A stretch of 64,000 nucleotides of DNA, taken from the NCBI GenBank assembly GCA_020186115.1, contig WSYJ01000092.1, positions 93,501 through 157,500 of the forward strand. The letters are read 5' to 3'. Every line of letters begins with the position of its first letter. Position 1 is the first letter of the stretch. Below are positions 10,288 through 19,843 of this stretch, one piece after another. The notes beneath the pieces were generated by a model. The model was not told the DNA's origin, did not search any database, and saw nothing but the letters and a program-made list of their open reading frames with translations. This DNA comes from Histomonas meleagridis. Lineage: Eukaryota > Parabasalia > Tritrichomonadida > Dientamoebidae. The position numbers were made by a program, and so were the translations under genes.

Positions 10288-11223
10288 ATGGAGATAGGAA
10301 GGAAAAGAAAAAGGATTCCTGCAGGTGGTGAACGCAAAGTATATGATCATCTCCCAATGATTCCATATCTAGATTTTGGTGAGTGTGTTGGTCAAGGACA
10401 TTTTTCTCATGTATATAAAGCTCTTTATAAAAAAGAGCATCTTGCAGCAGTAAAAATTGTTGAAAGAGGAAGCGAGCGACTAATTAAAAACGAAATACAA
10501 CTTCTCCAGGAACTAAAAGGTGCTCCTCATATTGTTCAATTGTATGAAGTCATTGAACAGGAGCAAACACTTCTTGTTTTTGAGTACCTCCAAAGCATCG
10601 ACCAAAGCCAAATTTTCGCACACTTAAGTTTGAATCGGCTAAGATTCCTTCTCAGCTCCGTTCTTGAAGGTCTTGCTGCAGCACATGCACTTGGCATTGT
10701 TCACAGAGATGTTAAAATTGGTAATATCAATATTTCACCCCATTTCAAAGATGTCAAATTACTTGATTGGGGTTGTGGAATTCATGTCTCCAACGATATG
10801 TCTTCAAAAGCAGGTTCTAGACAGTGTAGGTCACCTGAAATGCTTATGGGGTATCGTGATTATGGTACAGGCTGCGATACTTGGGCTGTTGGTATATTCA
10901 TTATTTATCTGCTCTCAAACGGAAACATTCCTTGGAAGGCAAGAACAACAGTTCTAGCACTCAAAGAAATGACACACTACTTCGGTGGAAGGAATTTCAT
11001 GGAAATTGCACATAAACTGAATCTAGTTATTACCCCTGAGATGGAAGAAGATTGGGTTCAAGAGCCAGATAAGCAGATAGAATCATGTTTTTCTCCACAG
11101 TTGAAACATTTGCAAGATCCAGATTTAATTGATTTAATGCACAAGCTGCTAAATTTGAACATTAAAAAGAGAATTTCGGCAGAACAAGCATTACAACACC
11201 CCTTTTTCAAAAAATCCAAATAA
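10288..11223 (+). CDS. CK2-alpha-like protein kinase (CMGC group)
   Basis: A 311-residue protein kinase. I start at the ATG at 10288; the open frame begins at a TTG 30 bases earlier. All catalytic elements are visible: glycine loop GQGHFSHV, AVKIV lysine, KNEIQLL glutamate, HRDVKIGN catalytic loop, and a C-lobe ending in the R of RISAEQALQHPFF. The DFG motif is replaced by DWG (LLDWGCG), and the HRDVK and DWG pairing is the hallmark of casein kinase 2 catalytic subunits. The activation segment (SRQCRSPEML, APE replaced by SPE) and the loop before the last helices are divergent. It is a CK2-like paralogue rather than a plain CK2. The stop overlaps TAAA. Confidence 0.75.
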   Translation: MEIGRKRKRIPAGGERKVYDHLPMIPYLDFGECVGQGHFSHVYKALYKKEHLAAVKIVERGSERLIKNEIQLLQELKGAPHIVQLYEVIEQEQTLLVFEYLQSIDQSQIFAHLSLNRLRFLLSSVLEGLAAAHALGIVHRDVKIGNINISPHFKDVKLLDWGCGIHVSNDMSSKAGSRQCRSPEMLMGYRDYGTGCDTWAVGIFIIYLLSNGNIPWKARTTVLALKEMTHYFGGRNFMEIAHKLNLVITPEMEEDWVQEPDKQIESCFSPQLKHLQDPDLIDLMHKLLNLNIKKRISAEQALQHPFFKKSK

Positions 11224-11315
11224 AGAAAATACTCTATTAATACAATTTAATAACAGATTATGTAAACCATTCTTTTTTTCAGAACAAAGTGGTTATTTCC
11301 ACTTTTTAAATATAT

Positions 11316-11723
11316 CTAATCGTTGTTTGATGAGCTCAGCAAAACCAATTTTTCATTTTGCAATTCTTGTTGAAAAGTCCAATGTTTGTTTTCTGATGTT
11401 ATTTCTTTTTCTTTTTGGTGGAAACAATATCGGTAATTGCAAAGTTTGCATTTCACAATAATAGAATCTGAATGATAAGAAATGTCTGCAGTGGTTGGTG
11501 GGATCAATGGTGACTTGCATTTCTTACAAAACATCCTTTTTGGGCTGAGTCTAATTTTTGATTTTTTTGCTGTTAAATCCATTTCTGTTCCAAGGTATTG
11601 TGAAAGGCAAATCAATTCCTCATCCAACGCAGCTACCTTTGAAATCTCTGACAGAAAATTAATTCTTTCATAAATATTTCTTTGTTGAAGCTTTTGTGGT
11701 GCCTTTATGTTTGGCTTGCTCAT
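11316..11723 (-). CDS. RNase P/MRP subunit, Rpr2/Rpp21-like
   Basis: A 135-residue protein that fits the Rpr2/Rpp21/Snm1 family of RNase P and RNase MRP protein subunits. The N-terminal half has the helical pattern ERINFLSEISKVAAL..LSQYLG. The centre has RMFCKKCKSPLIPP and the C-terminal half VKCKLCNYRYCF, giving the two CxxC pairs that bind one zinc in this family. It would act in tRNA 5' processing or rRNA processing in the nucleus. The start is the ATG at 11723, divergent from the acidic gene at 11813 with 89 bp between them. Length is normal. The assignment rests on the zinc ribbon and helices only. Confidence 0.7.
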   Translation of the reverse strand: MSKPNIKAPQKLQQRNIYERINFLSEISKVAALDEELICLSQYLGTEMDLTAKKSKIRLSPKRMFCKKCKSPLIPPTTADISYHSDSIIVKCKLCNYRYCFHQKEKEITSENKHWTFQQELQNEKLVLLSSSNND

Positions 11724-11812
11724 CTTTTATTTCACAAAGTTTGTTCGAATGCTTGAAATGATAAAACTCATAGAATTAATTGAATATAATTTAACAAAGA
11801 AGAAGAATCAAC

Positions 11813-12214
11813 ATGGAAACCCAATCTGAAGAAGAAGAAAGACAAAATACACAACCAACCTCAACAGAAGAATACGATAGTGATGGGAGAAGCGAATTTT
11901 TAAATTCATCTCAAGATGTAAAAAATATTTATGAAGAGGAAGAAGAAGAGGAAGAGGAGGAAGAAGCAGAAGGGCCTGAACAACAGGATGAAGTTCAACA
12001 TAATGGTAGACAAAAAGTTCAAAAACCAAAAAATAAACAGATAAATCCACCAAAGTCAAATTCAACTCCAAATAAAAAAGAAATCTCTTCAAATACAAGT
12101 AGGATTTGTCCTACTTGCATAAACGTTCCTTTTGATTTGCCAAAGGAATTCTATTTCCTTTGGGCAATTGGAAATACAAAGCAATTTTCCCAGCCTGCGA
12201 TCAAAGAAAATTAA
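11813..12214 (+). CDS. Small acidic hypothetical protein
   Basis: A 133-residue frame with an ATG start. It begins METQSEEEERQN, carries a run of eleven or so glutamates near residue 45, then a basic Lys/Pro/Asn stretch, and ends with RICPTCINVPFDLPKEFYFLW. I recognise no family. The shared divergent promoter with the Rpp21-like gene supports a real gene. The low-complexity centre suggests a disordered protein. The DNA near 12105-12165 has two small inverted repeats inside the frame (around AGTAGGATTTGTCCTACT and around the GGAATTC site). Confidence 0.5.
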   Translation: METQSEEEERQNTQPTSTEEYDSDGRSEFLNSSQDVKNIYEEEEEEEEEEEAEGPEQQDEVQHNGRQKVQKPKNKQINPPKSNSTPNKKEISSNTSRICPTCINVPFDLPKEFYFLWAIGNTKQFSQPAIKEN

Positions 12215-12513
12215 TGCTTTTGAGTTTAAATAATATATATTATAATAAATCTGATTTTGATAAAAAATTAAAAAAAATTCTTTCATTGTATCAAACATAC
12301 ATTCACATCTTCGACGGATAGATATCTAATGAAAATAATTATAAGGTTAACCTTAGTTAGAAATCATCTTTTTTTAAAGGTGCGTGTAAATAACGTATTT
12401 TTCAAGATCAAAAATTGTCCACAAATCCAGCTCTTGTTATCCGTCCAGCAATTTCTTCGAAGCCTCAAACAGCAGATTCATCCAGGCAAGTCAGGAAAGA
12501 TGTTATTAGTCGA

Positions 12514-15500
12514 ATGAGGCATTCAATGACACATCAAGAAACACAAAGAAATGTTTATGATCAAATTGACCTCAAAACATTTTCCATTCCGGAAATAGGT
12601 TTATTAACTTCCATACGTGATTCTCTTCGAATATTATATCAAATGACAGATGATGTAATTCGTGAAAATGACACGACACCCGATATTGTAAATCAATTAG
12701 AACCAGCTCTTTACTCCGTTAAAGAAACGTATCCTATTTTACATAATGCAGGTGTGAAATATTTTCAAAATTATTATGCCATTAAATCCAAAGCTACTCA
12801 AATTCTTAGTTCAGCAGCTGTTCGCATTCCCTTACAAAACTTTAAAAATAGCTGGAATAATTTTAAAACAGTTGTTGATGAAATGTCATCACTTCGCCCT
12901 CCACCACATGCCAAACAAATCACAGCCAAATTCAAAGCAATTAGGTCATCCTTAGATAGTATTCGTAAAGTCAACGAAAGTAAAAAATGCCCAACTCCTA
13001 GTGTTACTGAAAGTGTAGAAAAAATTTTATGTTTAAACAAAACACTTTCGAACAATATCATTACAATGTTTTCGAGTAACTTTGAGTCGAATTTATTTGA
13101 ACCATTTAAACGAGATGTTAAAGCATATTTAAAGATTATTAATGAAGCTTTTTCAACAGAATATGTTCAAAGCGGAGTTATGGTTTATGATTTACAGCGA
13201 ATTAAATCGAATATTTATACTGATTGTAATGAAATCATTGAATCATTAAAAGCGGCATTTATATTCCCAAAACATATGAAAGAAATTGTTACTTTAAAAG
13301 ATAATATTAATATCGAACTTAATAATATATTAAGTAAACTTTCGATTCCTTTTGTAGTTGTTAAAGCAAATACAAAACCAGAAGATAATAAAACAAATGA
13401 AAATGAAACAAATGAAGAAAACGATGAAAATATAAATAATGAAAAAGATGTTGAAAATGAAGAAGAAGATATTGAAGATATAAATCGAAAAATTCATGAA
13501 ACTATAAGACAAATGTTTCTAATTATGGAAATTGAGTTTAATCCGAATATTAATGTGAATGAATTAGATAATTTAAAGAAGTTAAAAAACGAATTAGAAA
13601 AATGGAAATCAAATTTAAATGAAAAAGATAAATTAATTAAATTAAAGCAAACAGAAATAATTAAATTGAAAAATGAATCAAAAGAAAACGAACAATTAAT
13701 GGAACAAAAAAATAAAATTGTTCAAAATGCTTTATCAGATAATGCAATGACAATCGAAAATTTAAAAAAAGAAATTAATGAATTAAATGAAAAGAACAAT
13801 GATCTTATTGAACAATTAAAATTAGAAAAAGAACATATCAATATAATCAATGAAAAATGTAATCTTGACTTATTTCGATCGAAAATTCTTTCGATTTCTT
13901 CTGATTTAAATATTAAGTTATATAATGATCCAAGAAGTGAATTTATAAATCTTTTAAATTCATTTCATTCATCTGTTCGACAAGAATTTAATATAAAAAA
14001 CGAAAAAATAAATGATTTACAAAAGCAAATTGATGAAAGTAAAGAATTATTATGGAATTTAAGTGAGAAAACTGAATTAATTTATAATGAAGAAAAAAAT
14101 TTCATTAAATCACAAAAGAAAGAAAACAATTCTTTATTAAGTATATCAATTCCAGACAATTTGAAATTAACTGAAGAAAAGAAAATGAATCAATCGACTT
14201 CATTTGAACAAAAAAAGAAGAAAAATAAAAAATCTGTTTTATTAGAAGATGAAACGTCATTCAAAAATAGTAATACCAATTTAATTCATAGTAAAAAGAA
14301 TAATAAAACAGCGTCTAATTTCCCACGACATTATTTAATACCGAAAATGAATAATAAAACTAATGAAAAATTACCAAATATTAATTCAACACTTAAAACA
14401 GAAACTTTACATTCATTAATTGATTCGATTTCGGATTTAATTCCAGAAATTGATAATAATTTTAAGGATTTAACTAAAACAATTCCTAAATCGAAATTAG
14501 CGTTTATTAATTCGATTTTATTAATATCACAAAAACAATCGAAAGAAGAATTATTAACGAAATCAGCAAATGAATTAATTGAATTTCTTCATGAGAAAAT
14601 TAAAGAAATTTTGGAAAATCAAAACAATTTAATACAAACATTTCAAAACAAAGAAAAACAATATATTAAAACGTTAGTTCAAATTAGTAATAAAATTAAT
14701 AAATCAATTGATCAAAACAAAATTGAAATAAATGAATCTGAAGATTTAACTGAACAAAGAAATAAAATTATTACATTAATCAGTACACAATTAACAATAA
14801 TAACTAAAACAATTTCTAAATTAAAAAATAAAATCGAAAAATATAAAACAAATTATATCAAAATACAAAATAATTTGTTAAATAATAAAAAAGAAATTTG
14901 TGATTTGTTTTCTATTCCTCAAACAGATGATTTCATTAATGAATGTTCATTAAAATTAAATGAAATTAAAAACGAATATGAAAAACAAATACAAAAAGTT
15001 AATATGGAAAAAGATGAAATTTTATCTAAAAAAGAAGCGCTTGAAATCAAAATTAAAGGTTTGAGTTCGAATGATATTAATAATTCTTTTGATATCATTG
15101 ATACATTTCAGAATGAAAAAGAGAAAAATAAAGAGAAAAATGAAATTTTGGAAAATAAATTAATAAATGCAATCAAAAGTTTACAATCAATTTCATTAAT
15201 AATTTTCGGTGATTCATATGAAAATATTTATTCACTTTCAGATGATGAATTAATAAAAAAAGTTCAAAGTTATTGCGATAAATATGACGAAAATGATTCC
15301 GCTTTAAATGTTAATGAAATTGTCGAAATATTCAATAATGTTTTAGTAGAAAATGAAAAAATTGATAAAGGAAAACCAAAAATTTATTTGCAGAAAATTG
15401 CTGAAAACACAGAAAAATGTAATAAATTAATTTCGTTGTGCAAAAATACATATTCATACATTAAATCTATAGAGCAATTGATTTCATTACAATTAAATGA

Positions 15501-15657
15501 GGAATCAAGGAAAAATATCGAATATATGATACAGAAATATAAAACATCGTTTGATGAAGCAAAATATTTACAAGATGATGTTTATAAAACTGTCGAAGTC
15601 TTGTCAAATATTGTTATTGAGTTGTGTAATGTTGTCGAAAAGATGCATCCATTTTGA
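12514..15657 (+). CDS. Long coiled-coil protein
   Basis: From the first ATG (12514) this encodes 1047 residues. The same frame is open and coding-like from a TTG at 12415 (LSTNPALVIRPAISSK), so the true start may be upstream; see findings. Residues 1-300 are moderately conserved-looking and helical. From about 310 the protein is low-complexity, dominated by Glu, Asn, Lys and Ile, with an acidic Asn/Glu stretch and several heptad-like coiled-coil blocks. A basic patch (QKKKKNKKS) lies near residue 570. There is no membrane segment or signal. It is probably structural or cytoskeletal, but I recognise no named family. It is convergent with the gene at 16046. Confidence 0.75.
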   Translation: MRHSMTHQETQRNVYDQIDLKTFSIPEIGLLTSIRDSLRILYQMTDDVIRENDTTPDIVNQLEPALYSVKETYPILHNAGVKYFQNYYAIKSKATQILSSAAVRIPLQNFKNSWNNFKTVVDEMSSLRPPPHAKQITAKFKAIRSSLDSIRKVNESKKCPTPSVTESVEKILCLNKTLSNNIITMFSSNFESNLFEPFKRDVKAYLKIINEAFSTEYVQSGVMVYDLQRIKSNIYTDCNEIIESLKAAFIFPKHMKEIVTLKDNINIELNNILSKLSIPFVVVKANTKPEDNKTNENETNEENDENINNEKDVENEEEDIEDINRKIHETIRQMFLIMEIEFNPNINVNELDNLKKLKNELEKWKSNLNEKDKLIKLKQTEIIKLKNESKENEQLMEQKNKIVQNALSDNAMTIENLKKEINELNEKNNDLIEQLKLEKEHINIINEKCNLDLFRSKILSISSDLNIKLYNDPRSEFINLLNSFHSSVRQEFNIKNEKINDLQKQIDESKELLWNLSEKTELIYNEEKNFIKSQKKENNSLLSISIPDNLKLTEEKKMNQSTSFEQKKKKNKKSVLLEDETSFKNSNTNLIHSKKNNKTASNFPRHYLIPKMNNKTNEKLPNINSTLKTETLHSLIDSISDLIPEIDNNFKDLTKTIPKSKLAFINSILLISQKQSKEELLTKSANELIEFLHEKIKEILENQNNLIQTFQNKEKQYIKTLVQISNKINKSIDQNKIEINESEDLTEQRNKIITLISTQLTIITKTISKLKNKIEKYKTNYIKIQNNLLNNKKEICDLFSIPQTDDFINECSLKLNEIKNEYEKQIQKVNMEKDEILSKKEALEIKIKGLSSNDINNSFDIIDTFQNEKEKNKEKNEILENKLINAIKSLQSISLIIFGDSYENIYSLSDDELIKKVQSYCDKYDENDSALNVNEIVEIFNNVLVENEKIDKGKPKIYLQKIAENTEKCNKLISLCKNTYSYIKSIEQLISLQLNEESRKNIEYMIQKYKTSFDEAKYLQDDVYKTVEVLSNIVIELCNVVEKMHPF

Positions 15658-16045
15658 CTTTTCCAACAGTCAATTTTCGGTAGAATTATCGGCCAAATTC
15701 TTTCAAATGATTTGTATGTACTCTTTCTCAAACCGATTTTGATATAACGGTTTCATAAAAAATGATCAGAAAATCATCTCCTAAACGTTCAGAAATAACC
15801 GAACGGTTAATTATTGGATTTTACAACACGAAGTTTTTGACATAAACCGCTATCAAAAAGTAAGAAAAATCACCGGAGATAGTCATATGACGTGGTTTGT
15901 GATTTGAATGTGTTAGAGCGGTTTTGAATTGCGGTTTTAAACGGCATTAAAAATGCCAAAATTTCGGATTAATTTCTGGCAAATTATGATAAAAGCTTTT
16001 AGCTAAAAAATAGAAAAAAATATGAATACGAAAGGTATATTTATT
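15658..16045. other. Convergent intergenic region with CGGTT cluster
   Basis: No gene. Between two convergent 3' ends lies a dense group of CGGTT/AACCG words (15731-15944), noted under findings. TAAA-type signals for both neighbours are near the edges. Confidence 0.4.
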
Positions 16046-16810
16046 TTACTCTTTCTTTACCTTTTCTTGCTTCTTTTGCATTCTGCAGATGAAGTATTGT
16101 GCAGTAACTGTGATAAAGCATTCCATGATTGAAACATAGCACCAGATGGATGACCTTTCTCCGTCTTCGATTGGGTTGAAGAAGAGAGCAATAAGAGGTC
16201 CAGTGCAGAATAAGATAACTGAACCAACCCATTGTCCCATAAGAATTGGGGCAACAAACATGTTCAAGAAATGAACTGCAATGCTTGGGAATGGGTATGA
16301 TGGCTTGAGCATTTTGAATGTCCAATTAATATGATATAATCCGGAATATGAGCATGTTCTTGGAGCACACATACCTTCAATGGACTTAGTGCAAGGAATA
16401 GTGAATTGAGTTTGCTTGTTGTAAATGGCTGGGATGATTAATCTTAATGACATCAATGTACCAGCAACAAAGCAAAACTTAAGAATATAACCCCATGTTT
16501 CTTGTCGTTCCTTCTTTGTGTTTCTGCCATCAAGTGCTGATAAAGCAAGATTTGAGAATAATGGTTGGTAAGCAATATGGATCCAGCCAAGAGCTGTGAA
16601 AATAATATTAACAAGGTTTGAGCAGTCATCTAAAACCAAATATTGAACAAATTGTAGAAATTCCATTCCGGCGAAGTACCAGAAGCATGAAGCAATTCTA
16701 ATCCTTCTCCATTTCTCTATTCTCCATATTGATTTCCCTGACATCACCCATATGCCAATTAGGATTGAGGCGATTGTAAAACCAAGGGTCATTTCCTTGT
16801 TGAAGCACAT
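16046..16810 (-). CDS. DUF5765-like multi-pass membrane protein
   Basis: A 254-residue protein with about seven hydrophobic segments. It begins Met-Cys-Phe and then has FAGMEFLQFVQYLVLDDCSNLVN..GWIHIAYQPLF. That pattern (MCW/F start, ME-LQ-x-x-Q/Y, D-x-C, HI-x-x-QP) resembles the DUF5765 family of uncharacterised membrane proteins as I remember it. Further cysteines lie in a luminal-looking loop (IPCTKSIEGMCAPRTCSYSG). The basic C-terminus (RMQKKQEKVKKE) should be cytosolic. Function is unknown in all relatives I know of. Family call is moderate; integral membrane protein is near certain. Confidence 0.65.
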   Translation of the reverse strand: MCFNKEMTLGFTIASILIGIWVMSGKSIWRIEKWRRIRIASCFWYFAGMEFLQFVQYLVLDDCSNLVNIIFTALGWIHIAYQPLFSNLALSALDGRNTKKERQETWGYILKFCFVAGTLMSLRLIIPAIYNKQTQFTIPCTKSIEGMCAPRTCSYSGLYHINWTFKMLKPSYPFPSIAVHFLNMFVAPILMGQWVGSVILFCTGPLIALFFNPIEDGERSSIWCYVSIMECFITVTAQYFICRMQKKQEKVKKE

Positions 16811-17449
16811 TTGAAAATGTTTTTCTTCAGAAAATTTGACTTAAACATCCTTTATTTTGTGTTCTAAACGGTGGTTATTTTATTGAAAAGGTTCGATCGA
16901 TAGAAAATATGCTCTAATTGAATGTCAAAGAAAAGCATTGAAATTACGGTGGTTACTGGAGTTTTGTCAGATCGCAAGAAATCTTTTAAAAATGGCATTT
17001 ATTGGAGTCAATATGTAAATGGCATTTAATGTTTTTGCGACAATAACTAGAAAAAATGGTAAAAATTGATTTTTTTTGATAAAACTAAAAACCATTATTA
17101 CTCATCGCAATGAAGACGAGATGCATCTTTTTTTTAAAATGTGCAAGCTTATTCAAACGGCCCGAAATTTGTATATTTTACATTGAAATTCATTCAAAAA
17201 ATAATAAACTGATTTAAGCAATAAAATTTTTTTTCTATTTGGAACGAAAAAAAAAAACATTAAATTTTGATAAATAATAGAGCAGATCAGATACTGCAAA
17301 CTGGTATTATATGAAATGCAAAAAAAATCGATTTTTTTTTTGATCCAATAATTATTGATTTTTGTGGTAAAGAAAATATTACCTTATTTACCTACTTAAA
17401 AGAAAAACCATAATCCAAAAAATATTTCTTTAATTACATGTTTGTAATT
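16811..17449. other. Intergenic region
   Basis: No gene on either strand. Contains poly-T and poly-A runs and the 5' side of the DUF5765-like gene; the kinase gene to the right reads toward this region, so its 3' end is also here. Confidence 0.4.
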
Positions 17450-19062
17450 TCAATCCAAGTTTCCTCCTTCCAATAATTCTGTTGCTGTTCTACAAATCAA
17501 ATTAAATGAATCCGTTGATCCCTCCAAAATCTGGAACTTTAATTTTGTTTCCTCACCTGCTAATTCGGGATCACATTGTATCAAAAGAGTTATACCCATA
17601 GTCTCATTACGACACAAGATTGTATACTCATCAGGATGAAACCATTGCATTCCGAGTTGTTTCATCATCTTTTGCATCAAGAGCATAGCATCGGTGATCT
17701 GGAGACCGTTACAGTCAATTTCGTTTGTTTGTATGGCCTCAATCGACTGCGTCTCCGGAATGTCCCAGTCGGGGCGATTCACCACAGAGTTCAAATATGA
17801 TGCTGCGTCAAATTGAGAAGAAGAATCACCATTGCTAGTACCGCTATACCCGTACTGAGGACCAAGAAAAAGCTCTTGTTCAAGAAAGGAGTCTGAGGCA
17901 TTGCTCCCAGAATCAACAGATAAGGACCAATCAATGGATTGATCTAATAATGAACGACTCATTAACATGTGATAAAATGCTTTGGCCATGGTATGCTCAT
18001 TGGATGTAAGGTCGGCTCGAAGCTCTTTTTCATCGTCATAGCCAATCTTTTTGAGAATGTCAATTATGTCATATGGAACATTGGCCATGTCAACGGGTTG
18101 AGAAATGTGTGGAATTGGAATGGGTGTGGGAACTATATAATCTTCGGGAAGATTAATTCTGAAAATTGGTAACTTTTTGATTTCGGAAATTGTAATGCGT
18201 TTAGCTGGATCAACTGTCAATAAGCCTTTGATTAACTCCTTGGCTCCATCACTAAATGTTGATTGGAGAGTATATTTCCCTTGTTTGACTTTTGATAATA
18301 ATGTTCGTATTGATGTATCATCAAATGGTAAAAAACCCTATGTGTTAGATGTAAAATTAAAAGATCTTCAAAACAACAAAAAATTTTATAATTTTTTGTT
18401 ACTGTTTTGAAGATCTAAAAAAAACATACTGCTAAAAGAGCGTATAAAATAACACCACAACTCCATATGTCGGCTTTCCTTCCATCATAAGGATGACCTT
18501 TTATGATTTCAGGTGCTGCATAGTGTGGTGAACCGCATGATGTTTCTGCAATATTTGTTTTGGTAAATCTTGCAAAGCCAAAATCTGCGATTTTGACATT
18601 TAGGTTCTCGTCAAGAAGAATATTTTCTGGTTTTAAGTCACGATGGCAAATGCCAAGAGAATGGAGATATTCAACACCGTATATTATTTGTCGGAAGAAC
18701 TTCATTGCAAGTCCCTCCGGTAAGCATGTATGTTCTACAAGGTAATCGAACAATTCGCCTTTTGAACTATATTCAAGGACAATGTATAAGTGCTTAGATG
18801 ACTCTAAAAAGTCAACTAATTTAAGTATATGTGGATGATCAACAAGACGCATAAGTACAATTTCTCTTTGAATTTTTTTAAAAGTATCTGGATGATTATG
18901 AAATGCACTTTTCTTAATTATTTTTACAGCGAATTGTTGACCTGATTCCTTGTGAACTGCTAGTTTTACTTTCCCGGCTGAACCGGACCCTATAGAATGT
19001 AAGATTCGATAGGGTCCAACACATGGCTGTGTTTCCTCCATTAGATTCAAAAGGCAATTCAT
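17450..19062 (-). CDS. SNF1/BRSK-like Ser/Thr kinase, spliced (two exons)
   Basis: The coding exons are 19062-18430 and 18337-17450 (506 residues), with an intron at 18338-18429. Exon 1 encodes the N-lobe and most of the C-lobe: GSGSAGKV loop, AVKIIKK, HRDLKPEN, DFGFARF, YAAPEI and DIWSCGVILYALLA. Exon 2 resumes with GFLPFDD and finishes the kinase domain (DPAKRITISEIKK). A UBA-like helix bundle follows (VPYDIIDILKKIGYDD..LTSNEHTMAKAFYHMLMS), then a Ser/Gly-rich linker and a C-terminal KA1-like domain (MGITLLIQCDPEL..LKFQILEGS). This order is that of the SNF1/AMPK, MARK and BRSK (CAMKL) kinases, which act in polarity or energy signalling. Without splicing the protein would stop just after the ATG-proximal exon. 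Confidence 0.85.
18338..18429 (-). other. Spliceosomal intron, 92 nt, with internal hairpin
   Basis: The intron opens GTATGTTTTT and closes TCTAACACATAG, close to the trichomonad consensus in which the branch point (CTAAC) is fused to the 3' splice site. Removing exactly these 92 bases joins ..YALLA to GFLPFDD in frame and restores the conserved kinase motif. Inside, AGATCTTCAAAAC is answered by its exact complement 55 bases on (plus coordinates 18362-18416), with a second 9-bp stem nearer the loop, so nearly the whole intron can fold into one hairpin that brings the two splice sites together. Confidence 0.9.
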
Positions 19063-19843
19063 AGGTTTATTTTTAACGACATAGAAAAGATATCGTCCGT
19101 GACAAAAAAAATGTTTTTTATAAAAACCAAAATATCTTTTTTAATAATTGAAATAACATATGTTTTTATCTTTTTTATATTTTAAGTAATTTGGGAGATA
19201 TTTTGACATTTTATTGTTTCTTTGTATCCTTAGAAATAATAAGATATTTTAGGTTTATTTTATGTAACAAAAGAGAGAGATTTCTGCTTTCGAATTTTTC
19301 TGAGCCATGTTTCAACGAAAACATCAAAAAACACTGGAAAAATAGGCTCGTCTATTTATTTGTAGATTTTTTATAATCATTTATTAGTTACAAATAATTG
19401 GGTGTTTTAATGACAAGCAAAATTAGAAAAAATAGTCAAAAATTATTGCAAAAATATTATTTTTTTGTTTTTTTGCTTTTCCGGTACCGGAAACCCCATT
19501 CAAATTCACATAAAATATTGAAAGATGCCCATAAAATATGGACAGGATGAAATAACAGATATATCTTGCTCAAAACATTACTAAAAACCATAAAAATCGA
19601 AATGCTGAATGTTAAAACAAATGAATTTCTATTACTAAGTGTAAATAGTGATGTTTTTCAATTTTTTTTGGAAAATCTAACAATTGCATTCTAAACCAAA
19701 AAATTTAAACTAGAACAAAAACACATGGAAGTGTCTCTGATTTAAGTCATAAATCAACCAAAAAAATATCTCCTGGCAATATTTTTAGACAGAAGACAGG
19801 TTTTTGGTTTTCGAACGTTAACGTCTAAAGGTTGCCAAAAATT
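19063..19843. other. Divergent intergenic region with 16-bp palindrome
   Basis: Separates the kinase (minus) and mannosyltransferase (plus) starts. No gene is seen; the plus-strand 61-codon frame at 19191 has no features. A perfect 16-bp palindrome, TTTCCGGTACCGGAAA, sits at 19478-19493. Confidence 0.4.

Noticed and set aside
11808-12098. 96-codon minus-strand hydrophobic frame
   Set aside because: It is the reverse of the glutamate-rich coding stretch; leucines mirror the GAA/GAG codons.
15909-15920. CTAACACA on the minus strand as a possible second intron end
   Set aside because: The motif is not followed by AG and no interrupted frame lies on either side.
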